In this document: positions 23,611-34,090 of the stretch, piece after piece
Position numbering within the stretch: the first letter of the stretch is position 1
Layout of the letters: every line of letters starts with the position of its first letter
Origin: Uranotaenia lowii
Lineage: Eukaryota > Arthropoda > Insecta > Diptera > Culicidae
Assembly: GCF_029784155.1 (NCBI RefSeq)
Contig: NC_073691.1
Coordinates: 65,168,839 to 65,232,838, forward strand
Reading direction: 5' to 3'
Length of the DNA: 64,000 nucleotides
Position numbers and translations under genes: made by a program
The notes under the pieces: model-generated
What the model saw: the letters and a program-made list of their open reading frames with translations, nothing else
What the model was told of the DNA's origin: nothing
Databases searched by the model: none

Positions 23611-23784
23611 AGGCGAATGTAGGGAATAAGATAAGGATAAATAATATATAGAAAAAATATATATAGGAAATAGTTTGAATTATACAATTGAAGGAATTAA
23701 GGTGAGTGTTAGTTGAGTGGATGGATTGAACTAGAGAAATTGAATATGTGGCAAAATTTTCATATGTCAAAGTAATCGGCCCTG
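23611..23784 (+). repeat. Internal direct repeat, copy 2, left part (continues at 27337-27498)
   Basis: Copy of 22099-22265, interrupted after ...GGCCCTG. The sequence continues from 27337 with TGCAGCTGACAGG. Copy 1 shows the uninterrupted junction and so defines the insertion exactly. Confidence 0.88.
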
Positions 23785-26700
23785 CACTCTAATTCTCCTC
23801 GACTCAGATTTGAAGGAAAACAATTCAAAATGCGCCAAAACTGGGAAAACTCAAATTTTGATTAGAGCGGTAAAACTCAGAAATGAATTGTAGGGGTTTT
23901 CGCGAATTCTGAGTTGTTTTCAATCAGGCATTTTAAAGAAGCGTCTGAACGGTCTGAGCCAAAACAACTCAAAATTTTTAAAATTTTAACACGGTTTCGA
24001 AAGGGATTATAATTTTTTGGGAAAATAAATTTAAATTTCGAATGAAATAAAATAAATTTAAAAAATTTCTGAAAATAAGTTTATTTTCCGTCGCTTTTTT
24101 GTGGCAGTAAGCATATTCTGCTGTTGACGAGTAGCATATTGCCCTTCTGCCGACAGACGAATTTTACGATGGTGTACTGGGGAGCGTCCAGTGTGGTCTT
24201 TTGCTCCGCCGGGACTTCCATCGATCCCAGTAGCGTAGCCAACCCCCATCCTGTGGAATTTAACCCTACAAACTAGAGGGCTTGTTGATTTTGGTCAGCA
24301 TGAAACCACATCTTCGTTGCGCTCGGTGGGGGCATGAGATCCTTATAATCAGAAAAATCATCATCCTCTTCATCTCCGTAGCCTTCTAAGCGTTGCACCA
24401 ACTGGTTCGTGATGTTTGAACACTACTGGTTGGTTACTGTAAATTAAGGAAAAACGAAGTGTTAGTATTCTGATTTTTTAAAGTACTAGTTTTCAAAGAA
24501 GGACTCACAAACTACATTATCAAAATAGCCATCCTTCAAAAGCAACCTTCCATTTCTAAATGACTCAAGCTAGTATTGTTCCCGACTTTCCGCTTGTGGT
24601 TGTGCAGGGCGATTTTGTTTGGACTCGGGTTTGATGGGTACATTCACGCTGGTGCTGGTGGAAGATTCTTCCGAACTAGAATCATCCTGACCGCTCGAAG
24701 CGATGCTCACTTAAAAGATAAAATCTATGATGGGAAGAATTCTTTGAGTAATTCGAGAGAGCATAAGTACCACCGCCGGTTAATAGCGTAGGTTGATGTA
24801 CTTGCCACCATTCGTACAAATGGTTCTGTTGATTTGGTTCTGCGAACTGATGGTCGGTTTTAGAACACCTCCGCGGCTAACCAGTAGATGATCAGTCGTG
24901 TAGAAGTTCCGTCTAAGAGTGACTCTGTAAGGGGAAATGAATTTAAATATGTTTTTTTTCATTAAGATAGAAAGAGAAAACTCACCGCTTGATTCAAGGT
25001 GCCAACGGACACGCTTCAAACTCCAATTCCGGATGACAGTGAATCTCCGTCTTTGTCAACCGAGGAAGCGCTTTTCTTCAGGACATTTCGGTGGACGGTA
25101 GAAACGGTGGAAAACTGAGAAATTTGGAAAATAATAAACAACTGAAATACTGAAATAAAAAACTTGTAAATTTAGCTATATAAGAAACGATCAGTTAAAG
25201 TAAAGGTCAAGGTGTGTTTCTTATAACCTTGGTAAATGTTAGTCTTAATAAAACTGTTAACTAACTATACCAGTAGTCTTCTCTTTGTAGTTCGATCTAT
25301 GGCCATAAAACCTAAAAAATAACGGCTGTGGCAAACTTCGCTTGCGGGGTATCGATTTTCAATTTGTTAGCAAGCAAAGAATAAGCTAACTTGTGATCTA
25401 CATAAATAGGAGCAAACGGAGGAGATAACTTTTTTTGTCAATGAAAACGTAATTAGTTAACAGATTTGTGCTGTTTTGGTGTTTTAATAACTTAAAATGC
25501 TTTATTTTCCTCAGCCTTCAAATTATGCTGATCACCTTGAGTGCTCAAAAAGATTTCAAAGTTTGAGGTAGTTTTGAAACACTGATTGAAAGTCATTAGT
25601 AGTTTAAAGCTTCGAAAGGCACAACAAATCTAAACTGAGTATACTAAACTGATAGTAAAAACAAATAATGTGGGGTAATGCTACAAAAAACTAGCAACTG
25701 GTCTTAGTGGTTTCTCCCCCGAAAAAAAAAAACTTTTCAATATCAACCTTGCTCACGTAATTCGATACCTTGATATCCTCCTATTCGTCATCATCTCGAT
25801 CCCAATCTGCGCTGTTTTCTATGTAGAGATGGCGCGATTGTCATAGACAAATTCGCTGTCATTTCATTGATATAAGAATCATCGATTTTGAAATATTTTC
25901 CTCCTGCTGATCATAGCAATCATTACCAAGCGTTAGTCACTATTATACGCCGGTTTTTCTGCCGTCCGTGAAGAAACCAACCAGAAAAGATGAGTGACCC
26001 ATCCTACGATAATAAAAATTGTATAAAATGGAAGTAATTTGAAATCGTACCTTGATAACGATGGAAGATGTTATTTGGTTTTCCAATTTCGGGCATGATG
26101 CGGATGATCCAGATCGTAGATCCTTTACGACACTAAGATGACGAGAATCGGCTGATGCGCAAGTTTGGTGACAACACGATCCGAAAATAAGAGCAAATCA
26201 AACGTTCCGATTGTAATATTGACGCGATGGATGAAACACTGAAGCACGAAATTTTTGATGGAAAACTAGGTTTCTGGCCAGCATTAATCCCCTGAGAAAT
26301 CCGGCTGAGCAATGTGTGTCCGATTAGTATCATCCGGTGAAAACCAACCTTAAGAGGAATAAAATAGATATTCCATATAAAAAGCTCAAATTTCACTATC
26401 ACCTGTCGCATGGGGGAAGTGATTTGTTAGCATCACATCAACTACGGTGCGAACGTTGTCTTTGCTTCGTTTTGGCGTTCATCAGATCCACCACCTTGAA
26501 CCGCCACCCTTTTTGCTCCGGTTCAGCATGAGTTCCACTATCCGAACCCAACGATGCGGCCAAAGATACGTTTTGCTGGCATTCAGGGAAAAAAACTGGT
26601 TAAAACTATACATACATACCTATTTTAAATATTTTTTTGGTAACTTATTTACTTGCTTGAATTAGGGGTGTGATTTTGCTGGAGCCGCTGAGGCACCTGG

Positions 26701-27336
26701 TGCTTCAGCAACCGGTGCAGGGGATAGTTCTTTCTCTTTGATAGTCTGCTGACGGTGGTTTGCTGCTGCTTAAATTGTCCTTTTCTCGTGCCCTTCGTGG
26801 AAAGCGTTCATTTTTACATGCTGTCATTTCGATTTTGGAGTTTCTTTTAAAATTTTGGATTTTTGGCAGCTAACGTTCGTCGTCCTTTGTGCAGATTGCC
26901 GCTCGTTTCCTGCCGTTCGATATGTTGAAAATGTTCCCGATGACATATGTCACCATTTATATAATCGGTCCTGGGTCCTGGGCCGGTACTTCCGCCTATT
27001 CCAGTGGCGAAAATCTACCCGCACCCGTCGGAAACCATCCTATAGAGAGGATTAAAATATATATTAACACAAATAAATAAAACAAATCTCAAAGTTTACC
27101 CGCCACCGTCCGACAATTAACTTTTGTTTTCAACCGTTCTTTAAACGCTCTGAGTTGTTTTCATCTGTTTTGCACAAAAAAGGGTGCGTTTTTTTCTAAC
27201 TACCAGGTTTTGAAACTCACTAGATGAAAACAACTCAAAATTTTGATTGATTTCAATTCAGTTGTTTTCATCTTCATACATGGTGTGACTCCTGAACCAA
27301 AACAAATCAGTCTCTGAATATTTGAAAATTACCGTG
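23785..27336. mobile_element. 3.55-kb CMC/CACTA-like transposon carrying gene-like sequence
   Basis: The insertion is defined by comparison with the intact copy at ~22262. Its ends CACTCTAATTCTC and (reverse complement) CACGGTAATTTTC match at 10 of 13 positions and start with CAC. The apparent duplication is TG (2 bp), or TGCA if the left end is placed two bases later. Within ~250 bp of each end, AAACAACTCA / TGAGTTGTTT motifs recur in both orientations (for example 23911, 23964, 27152, 27228, 27261). CAC termini, short duplications and subterminal repeats suit the CMC (CACTA) group, but no transposase is seen. Confidence 0.6.
24273..26790 (-). pseudogene. Minus-strand exon-like coding blocks inside the CMC-like element (unidentified)
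   Basis: Several blocks look protein-coding on the minus strand. 24422-24273 is acidic with GYGDEEDDDFSDYKDL; 24713-24570 is serine-rich with SSSEESSTSTSVNVPIKPES; 24934-24780 includes RRNFYTTDHLLVSRGG and follows a CCCTTACAG acceptor; 26583-26433 includes EQKGWRFKVVDLMNAK and follows a CCTGAATGCCAG acceptor; ~26760-26665 is rich in Ala and Pro. Each ends in a stop or splice-like boundary, and a further acidic block near 25800 has a stop. I cannot name the protein. They may be exons of a captured host gene or a decayed element-encoded gene. Confidence 0.4.
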
Positions 27337-27708
27337 TGCAGCTGACAGGTCTGGTCGTTACCGTCGTTGAACGGAGAGGAAATTAAAGAAAGAGGGAGAG
27401 AGAAGAGGACGAAAGCGGGTCCGATAGAAAAGAACGTCTGTTTAAAGACGAGTTTCGAAAAGTGATGTCGGTTTTGAAAAACGGTGTGAAAAAAATGATG
27501 CCGAAATGGCTAATTAAACCGGTCGATCACGACAGTAGTTTCGCTGTGATGCAAAAATAGCAATATTTCTATCACATACGGCTGAAAAAGAAACAGTGCT
27601 GTCAAAAAATACAACGCCCAAAGATCTTGAGAACATTTTTGCAAGTTAAAATTTTCAAAATGTCAAAATTTCTACCACTTTTTCCCAACACCAGCGAACT
27701 TGCTCTTA

Positions 27709-28565
27709 TAGCTAAAACTGTTACACGGTATATTGTTTGCAGTATGTACTGTAAGATAACCCCTTAATACATGACTTTTTTTTATGAGTATAGCTATGCA
27801 GTTAAATATTATTTTAATTCGAATTACACAACTCAACAGGAGTGTAGCCAGTTCCTTACACATGTTTTCAAATTTCTTATAGACGAATGAGAAACCATCA
27901 AAACATTTCAATCTCTATAGAAAATTTGTCATCATCATATGATTGGATTTTAGTAAGTGTTGCTTTTAAACAACACCATGCATTTAAGGGTTGAGGAAAT
28001 GAAGAAATATTGCTGAATGACCCTGCAGATAAAAGATGTTTAGAGCCATACAGGTATACACATACAGTAGGTATATAAAAACAACTTGTTTCTAGTATTC
28101 AGTCAAGAATAAAGTTTGAAGCAGAAAATCTCGAAGTTTCGATCGAGTTTTCGCTGAATTTCAGTCAATCTTTAAATCGTTCCTTCCAGCATTCGCTGAT
28201 TCTCCTTTTGAAAAGACATTGGAATGGTCAGAAATTTACACAACAGGTTTTACATCGCTTCAGTTATTTCCCGAAGAAAGGAGAGATATGTAGACGAATT
28301 TTATCACTATAATTAAAAAAAAAACCGGTTGCCGAAAATGTAACTTTTGTCTCCTGATAAGAATAAATTAAGGTACATGGGGGTTTGAGGAGACGATTGC
28401 TGTTCGTGCAATGCTTTACACTTAACCGAGAATGTTAAAACATTTGACTGTTATCTGGTTAATGTAGAAAAGAGATAATTATACAGTAAAAAAGATGCCT
28501 TGATAATTTTGTTAAAAAGTTTACCGAGAATTGAAGAATTGCAACAAGTAATTTACCGACTCGAC
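27709..28565. other. Stretch with a possible promoter but no clear gene
   Basis: AT-rich DNA right of the Harbinger-like element. The only notable point is the core-promoter pattern at 28072-28104. Downstream, a 29-codon frame opens at ATG 28224. It has no recognisable similarity. Confidence 0.35.
28072..28104 (+). promoter_or_regulatory. Putative core promoter: TATA box plus TCAGTC initiator
   Basis: TATATAAAA at 28072-28080 is followed by the arthropod initiator TCAGTC at 28099-28104. The predicted start is the A at 28101, about 27 bp from TATAAAA. The spacing matches that of functional insect promoters and of the CAP gene promoter in this window. No convincing ORF follows, so it may serve a non-coding RNA, a gene with distant exons, or nothing. 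Confidence 0.35.
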
Positions 28566-29860
28566 TTACCCTACCCTACCCTACCTACCATTCCATAAAA
28601 ATTCCCGCTCTCAAATTTATTACATCAAGCTTTTCGATTCAGCATTCGTAAATAACATATTTGGCAGCATATTCATTTGATCAAAATTGATCCCTATTTG
28701 AATTATGTATGAATTTTCGAGGGTTTTTTTTAATCCTCTGCATGTACTACAGTTTGCCTTACGTCACAACTACTATAAGGTGTTTCGAATTCAAACTTTA
28801 TTTTGAGGTTCGAAACCTATGTAGTCTTAAAAATTTTCGTTTTAGAAATAAAACATATTGCAAATTTTTTTGTTAGATTTTTTAACTGATATTGCCTTTT
28901 CGGATAAAATTTTACGATTCATAACATGCTTTCACTTTTTTTTCTGTATCCAGGAAAATTGTAACCAAGGAATTCAACAATAAACTTAGAATTTTCATTT
29001 CATTAGCATTAGGTACATGGAAAAAATATTCAAGAAATCCACACTCAACTGAAATGTAAATTCACCTGGATTTTCAGGCTGGCATTTAAAACGTGAATTA
29101 TTGCTTGATTTACGTGAGGCTCTTAGCATTACATTTTCGCTTTCTGACGTGTGTCCTCAAAAAAAATAACTTTCACCAACTTCTGTGTTTGTGAGATTCT
29201 AAAACAATTTTTTAGTTGACCTGAATAAAATAGCCAGTTCCGCCATATTAGCAATGAGCAGATGAGAAATCTTCGATAGCCAAAACAACTTCACAGCTAC
29301 GCTGATTTGTTCGTTGATATCGATGTTGATCAAGTAAAACGGTATGTTGAATTGAAAATCATTGGCATGGAATTGGCAACCATACGAATTTTTATAACAA
29401 CTAGTAGACTTTTTTATCCGTGAAACATCCGCTACGTTCATTTAAATATGAAAAGTGTGTGAATTGCATATAGCAGAACGAATTCCTTTTCCAAGTATGC
29501 TTCAAGCGAAACTCACATGAAAATTAAGTGAATTCTGTTCGCTACGTGAGCTCTATTTGCTACCTGAAATTCACATAGATTCCACGTGATTTTCAAGGTG
29601 AAAAAATCTATGTACATTTTCACGTAGCGTGAATAGTTTTTAAGTGCAAATTAAAGACTTCCATCGAACAAAATTTGCATTTTTCCAAACCTTATTTTAA
29701 ACAAAAGCCCGCTACCTTAATCTAATTTTAAAAATCATAAAACAATCACACGTTATTGAAATGAAGAGTTAATCACCGGAAGACTTACAGTACGAACGAA
29801 CAAAAAGATGAAATGTGATCGCTCAGAAAAGCTCCAAATACAACCGAGACACATTTATCG
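28566..29860. other. AT-rich stretch with short repeats, no gene seen
   Basis: Contains a CCTAC microsatellite (28568-28590) and, at 29500-29650, several CACGTGA/TCACGTAG motifs in both orientations that look like the terminal part of an unresolved repeat. No coding signal. Confidence 0.4.
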
Positions 29861-29863
29861 ATA

Positions 29864-31166
29864 ATGGGTGATACGGTCAAAATTTGGTCAAGGGACAACG
29901 CGTGTAAATCGGTGAAATCGATAATTTAATAAATCAAATTAAATTTCTTTTTCAATTTTAATTAGTATAAAATTCAGGAAAAATATTCAGCTAGGCTTCC
30001 GCTTTTCCAAATCCGAATCGCCGGGCCTTACGCCTAATCCCTGTCATCAGATTTTGTACAGCCACCTTGTCCACCTTCTTCGCCGCAGAAAGCCAGTTTG
30101 CCTTGAACTGCTACTCGTCCTTAGCAGTTTTTTGGTCCTCTTTAGGTTCCACTTGACAATAGCCCAGTATTTCTCAATTGGGCGGAGCTCTGGCGTTTTG
30201 GGAGGGTTCTTGTCCTTGGGAACCATCTGCACGTTGTTGGCGGCGTACCACTTCATGGCCATTTTACCGTAATGGCAAGATGCCAAATCCGGCAAAAACA
30301 GTACGGAACAACCGTGTTTCTTCAGCAAAGGCAGCAGACGTTTATTCAAACACTCTTTCACGTCAATTTCTTGGTTGACAGTCCCGGAAGCTATGAAAAT
30401 GTTGCTTTTCAAGCCACGCACAGGTACAGATGGCTTGCCAAACCAGATATTTTTTCGCGAACTTTGACAGTTTCATGTGCTTGAATATATCTGCTACCTT
30501 TCCCCTTCGTTTTGCCGTATAAAACTGCTGTCCCGGAAGCTGCTTGTAGTCGGCTTTGACGTAGGTTTCGTCGTCCATTACCACGCAGTCAAACTTCGTC
30601 AGCATCGTCGTGTACAGCCTCCGGGATCGCGCTTTGGCCGTCGTATTTTGTTTATCATCGCGTTTTGGAGTCACTACCTTTTTGTAAGTCGATAGTCCGG
30701 CTCGGTTTTTGGCTCGATGCACGGTTGTAGACGGTACACCCAGCTTATTTGCGGCATCTCGGAGAGAGAGGTTAGGGTTTCGCTTGAAACTATCGGCAAC
30801 TCTCTTTGTCGTCTCAGCGGCTTCCGGTTTTCGATTATTCACCGATCCAGACTTCCTGGCGGTTGACAAACGTTCCCCAAACACTTTAATTACATTTGTA
30901 ACGGTTGATTTGGCAACTTTTAGCGATTTTGCCAGCTTTGCGCGCGAGAAGCTCGAATTTTCGCGATGTGCGAGCAAAATTTTGATACGCTGCTCTTCTT
31001 CCTTGGACGGCATTTTGATAACTTAAGAGTGGATTCCAAAATCAAAATAGGAGCAACATTCTACACACACACACCTTCAAAATGAGGGGTGTTCAGGTTT
31101 TTTAAATGCAAAATTGAAGGAAATTCGTCAAGTTGATATTGACCAAATTTTGACCGTATCACCCTT
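29864..31166 (-). mobile_element. Tc1/mariner-type transposon, DD37E family (ITmD37E-like)
   Basis: The element is 1303 bp with inverted termini sharing GGGTGATACGGTCAAAATTT and flanked by TA at 29862-29863 and 31167-31168, the target of all Tc1/mariner elements. The length is normal for the family. It carries one minus-strand transposase gene with frameshifts. Confidence 0.92.
30012..31013 (-). pseudogene. DD37E transposase, broken by frameshifts
   Basis: Cut-and-paste transposase starting at ATG 31013. The N-terminal ~120 residues hold paired helix-turn-helix DNA-binding motifs. The catalytic triad follows: MDDETYVK with the first Asp, LFLPDLAS with the second, and PIEKYW with the Glu. There are 37 residues between the second Asp and the Glu, which defines DD37E. 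The frame shifts near 30430 (between WQAICTC and GLKSN) and again near 30130, with a stop, before the C-terminal AVQNLM block. All three catalytic residues remain, but no full-length protein can be made. Confidence 0.9.
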
Positions 31167-31168
31167 TA

Positions 31169-31860
31169 GATGCGGTTCTCGGTATTGTATCATTACGTGC
31201 GGTCTAGCCGTCTTTTTGTTCGTTCGTACTGCAAGTCTTCCGCTTGTGGGACATACCAAGCTAGGCCTACTATTGTGTGGTGGTAGCTACAAATCTATCC
31301 CGTATCTACCACTGCAAGGTAGTAGGCCCGTGAGGAACAAAACGATGAAATGTGATGAAAAGTTTTTCAAATCAAAATTACCCTTCCGCTCATTTTCAAC
31401 ATCTTTCACCCTATTCTAATCTTCTATCCGTATATAATCTTTCAATTCTTAAATATTCTTTCTCAAAGAATATAAAATTTCACCGATATAGCCGATAAAA
31501 TAATTTCATATAATCACACGTTAGTTTTGACAAAAAGGAAATTTCTAGGCAACAGAGGTTTCCCTACTTATACTTGTAAATGCAAATTTGCAAATCTCAA
31601 GCTAATTTGTTTTTCGTAACCGGTTTTCGTATTGGAATTTTGTTTATCGCCGCGCTTTAATGTGATTTAAATCATCGACGTTTTTCGGCGGATTTTAGAA
31701 TCAGTGGACACTAAAATTATATTTGAAACAATGAATTTTTATCTAAATTAACAAAATTTAAAATCTTACAAACTTCTGGCCTTCGTCTATACTAGTTTTT
31801 AGACCATGTAATTTGCAAAGTATAAGATTTAGAACGAATAAAAAATGATACCATCTTTTC
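31169..31860. other. Stretch without gene; repeated block shared with the CAP gene upstream region
   Basis: The block at about 31577-31636 (AAATGCAAATTTGCAAAT, then CGTAACCGGTTTTC) recurs at about 44790-44845. This is a dispersed repeat lying close upstream of the CAP gene. Nothing else is recognised. Confidence 0.5.
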
Positions 31861-31865
31861 AGACG

Positions 31866-34090
31866 TTAGTGATCATTTGCAGATTCTCACGTCTTTTGAA
31901 ATGTTGCAAAAAAGACAAAAAACGGTCTTGACAAGAGAGATTACGGATCACGCTAAACTTAATGAACTATTCTCGAACTATCTAAGAACCTTTGTCCCAG
32001 GCAACGTGAACAGCGGCATTCAAGAAATCTCAACCACATACAATAGCTTATTCAAACGGTGTACTAAAACTATATCGAAGAAAATAAACATGAAAGGTAG
32101 TTACTGTCCATAGATTTCGTATGACCTATGGATTTTAATAAACATGAAAAACAACTATTTGAAACGTGTTAAAAAACATCCCTATGATGTTCACCTTAAA
32201 GAAATGCTTCAGCATATAAACAAAAAACTGTATCTTAAAAAAAAAACGTGCAAACGGTTGTACTATTAAAGACTACTCAATAATACAATACACTCTAAAC
32301 TTTGGAAAAATATAAACCAACTTTTGGGGAGATCCAACAATTTTCCATCAAAAAAACTTACCGAAGGTCCAAACCTTATAACTGACAAAAAAAAATGCTT
32401 GGTAACAAATTCAACAATTTTTTCTCTTCAGTTGGATTGGACCTTGCCAAGGAAATACCAAATGAACCTGAGTTTGATGCTTTGTCCAATATAAAAGAGG
32501 TAAGGAATTCAATCTTCCTTCAACCAACAGCTGAAAATGAAGTAAAATTAGTAATACTGAGCCTCAAAAGCAAAAAAAGTTGTGGACCGGATTGTTTCCC
32601 AACAAGTGTTATTAAAAATAACAACCAGCTTTTTTCACATATTCTTGCAAAGTTTTTCAACTCAATAATTGAAACAGGATGTTTTCCAGATTGCCTTGAA
32701 GTAGCGAAAGTAACCCCAATATTCAAATCAGGTGATCCAGAAGATGTCAACAACTATCGACCATTTTCTACGCTCAGTGTCTTCAGAAAAGTGTTCGAAA
32801 AATTATTAGTAAACAGAATCATGAGTTTTCTTAGTAGTAATAATATTTTATACAAAATGCAATACGGTTTCAGAGCAGGCTCCATCACTCTTATAGCTAT
32901 TTTTGAACTAGTTGACTCAATTATAACAGAGGTTGATTCTAAAAATATTGTCGGAGCTTTATTTTTGGACCTGAAAAAAGCGTTCGACACACTGAATCAT
33001 GAAATTTTATTAGAAAAGTTGAACAAATACGGAATAAGGGGAAAAGCAAATGACATAATTCGAAGTTATTTGAACAACAGGAAACAATTTGTTGTGGTTG
33101 AAGGAATAGCGAGCGAATTCACAAATATTAATATAGGGGTTCCACAGGGCAGTAACATAGGTCCTTTACTTTTTCTAATTTACATTAACGACATTTGTAA
33201 TCTTCCCCTTATTGGTACAGCACGGCTTTTTGCGGATGATACTGCTTTATTTTACACAGGAAAGTCTCCAAATACAATTATCGAAAACCTGGAACATGAT
33301 TTGAAATTGCTATCTACATTTTTCAATAGCAATCTGCTCTCTTTAACCTACGAAAAAACTAAATACATGTTATTCTATTCATCCAGGAAAGTAATATCAC
33401 AACACAGGGATCCACATATGAATCAGTTTGCCATACAAGAGGTGGAAACCTTCAAATACTTAGGTATCCATTTAGATAGTACTCTTTCCTGGAGTTGTCA
33501 TATACAACATTTAGAAAAAAGAATTTCTCCCCTCTGTGGTGTACTCTGGATATTGAAGAACTTCGTGCCACAACATGTTCTTTTAAAATTCTATTATGCA
33601 TTCATTCACTCTTTATTTCACTATCTTATAACAGTTTGGGGACGAGCATCTCTTTCACACTTACATAAACTTCAAACTTTGCAAAATAGATGCTTGAAAA
33701 ATATTTACAATCTTCCTTTGCTGCATCCAACTAGGCTTATTTATTCATCCAGAGTCCATAATATCTTACCCTTATCAGATCTTTGTGATCTCCAAACTGT
33801 ATTGTATGTTTTTGATAACCTGCATTCGTCAACTTCTATTCAAAACCTACGTTTCACAACGGGAATACGAACACATAATACTCGTCACCTTAATCATCTT
33901 CAACGGTGTCGATCTTAAACCTCCTTAGGACAAAAAAGGATATCGTTTATTGGACCAACAAAATATAATTCCCTATCCAATGAATTAAAAGAAATCAATT
34001 CACGATCCATTTTCAAAGTCAAATTGCTTCAAATATTTAAAGATAAATTAAGTCCGTAAAACAAGCCGAACAAAGCTAGCCTTTATTTTT
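31866..34090 (+). mobile_element. 5'-truncated LINE, CR1/L2-like group
   Basis: Contains the end of an endonuclease domain (a SDH motif near 31868), a linker, reverse transcriptase and a 3' tail. The clade is suggested by the FADD active site and the thumb region. It is closely related to the LINE at 62546-64000. The endonuclease proper is missing on the left, and target duplications were not found. Confidence 0.82.
32395..34059 (+). pseudogene. LINE ORF2 reverse transcriptase with frameshift and nonsense codon
   Basis: The reverse transcriptase runs from GPDCFPTSVIK (fingers) through LDLKKAFDTLNHEIL (first catalytic Asp), GVPQGSNIGPLLF, and RLFADDTALF (catalytic Asp pair) to a thumb with KYLGIHLDSTLSW. 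A stop TAA at 33916-33918 interrupts it; in the same frame the C-terminus continues (SLGQKRISFIGPTKYNSL) to TAA at 34057-34059, as in the sister copy at 62.5-64 kb. Upstream, the linker at 31877-32113 is in another frame. This is a dead copy. Confidence 0.88.

Larger units (their letters stand above)
21969..27705. mobile_element. 5.7-kb Harbinger-like transposon with TTA target duplications
   Basis: The termini GAGCAAGTTCRCTGGTG are inverted repeats and are flanked by TTA at 21966-21968 and 27706-27708. Similarity between arms continues for ~130 bp (GAAAAAGTNGTAGAAATTTTG, then ATTTTGAAAATTTT, then TCAAGAT). A 3-bp TTA duplication suits the PIF/Harbinger superfamily. The interior holds internal direct repeats and a younger 3.55-kb insertion. 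I found no Harbinger transposase or Myb-like ORF, so autonomy is not supported and the superfamily rests on the duplication alone. Confidence 0.7.
29778..31241. repeat. 31-bp inverted repeat flanking the mariner insertion
   Basis: Positions 29778-29808 and 31211-31241 are reverse complements with one mismatch (core AGTACGAACGAACAAAAAGA). The mariner element lies between them, so it appears to have entered the spacer of an older inverted-repeat element. Confidence 0.7.

Noticed and set aside
22099..27498. The 327-bp direct repeats as LTRs of a small LTR retrotransposon
   Set aside because: Ends are not TG...CA, no primer-binding site or polypurine tract follows, and they lie inside a TTA-flanked inverted-repeat element.
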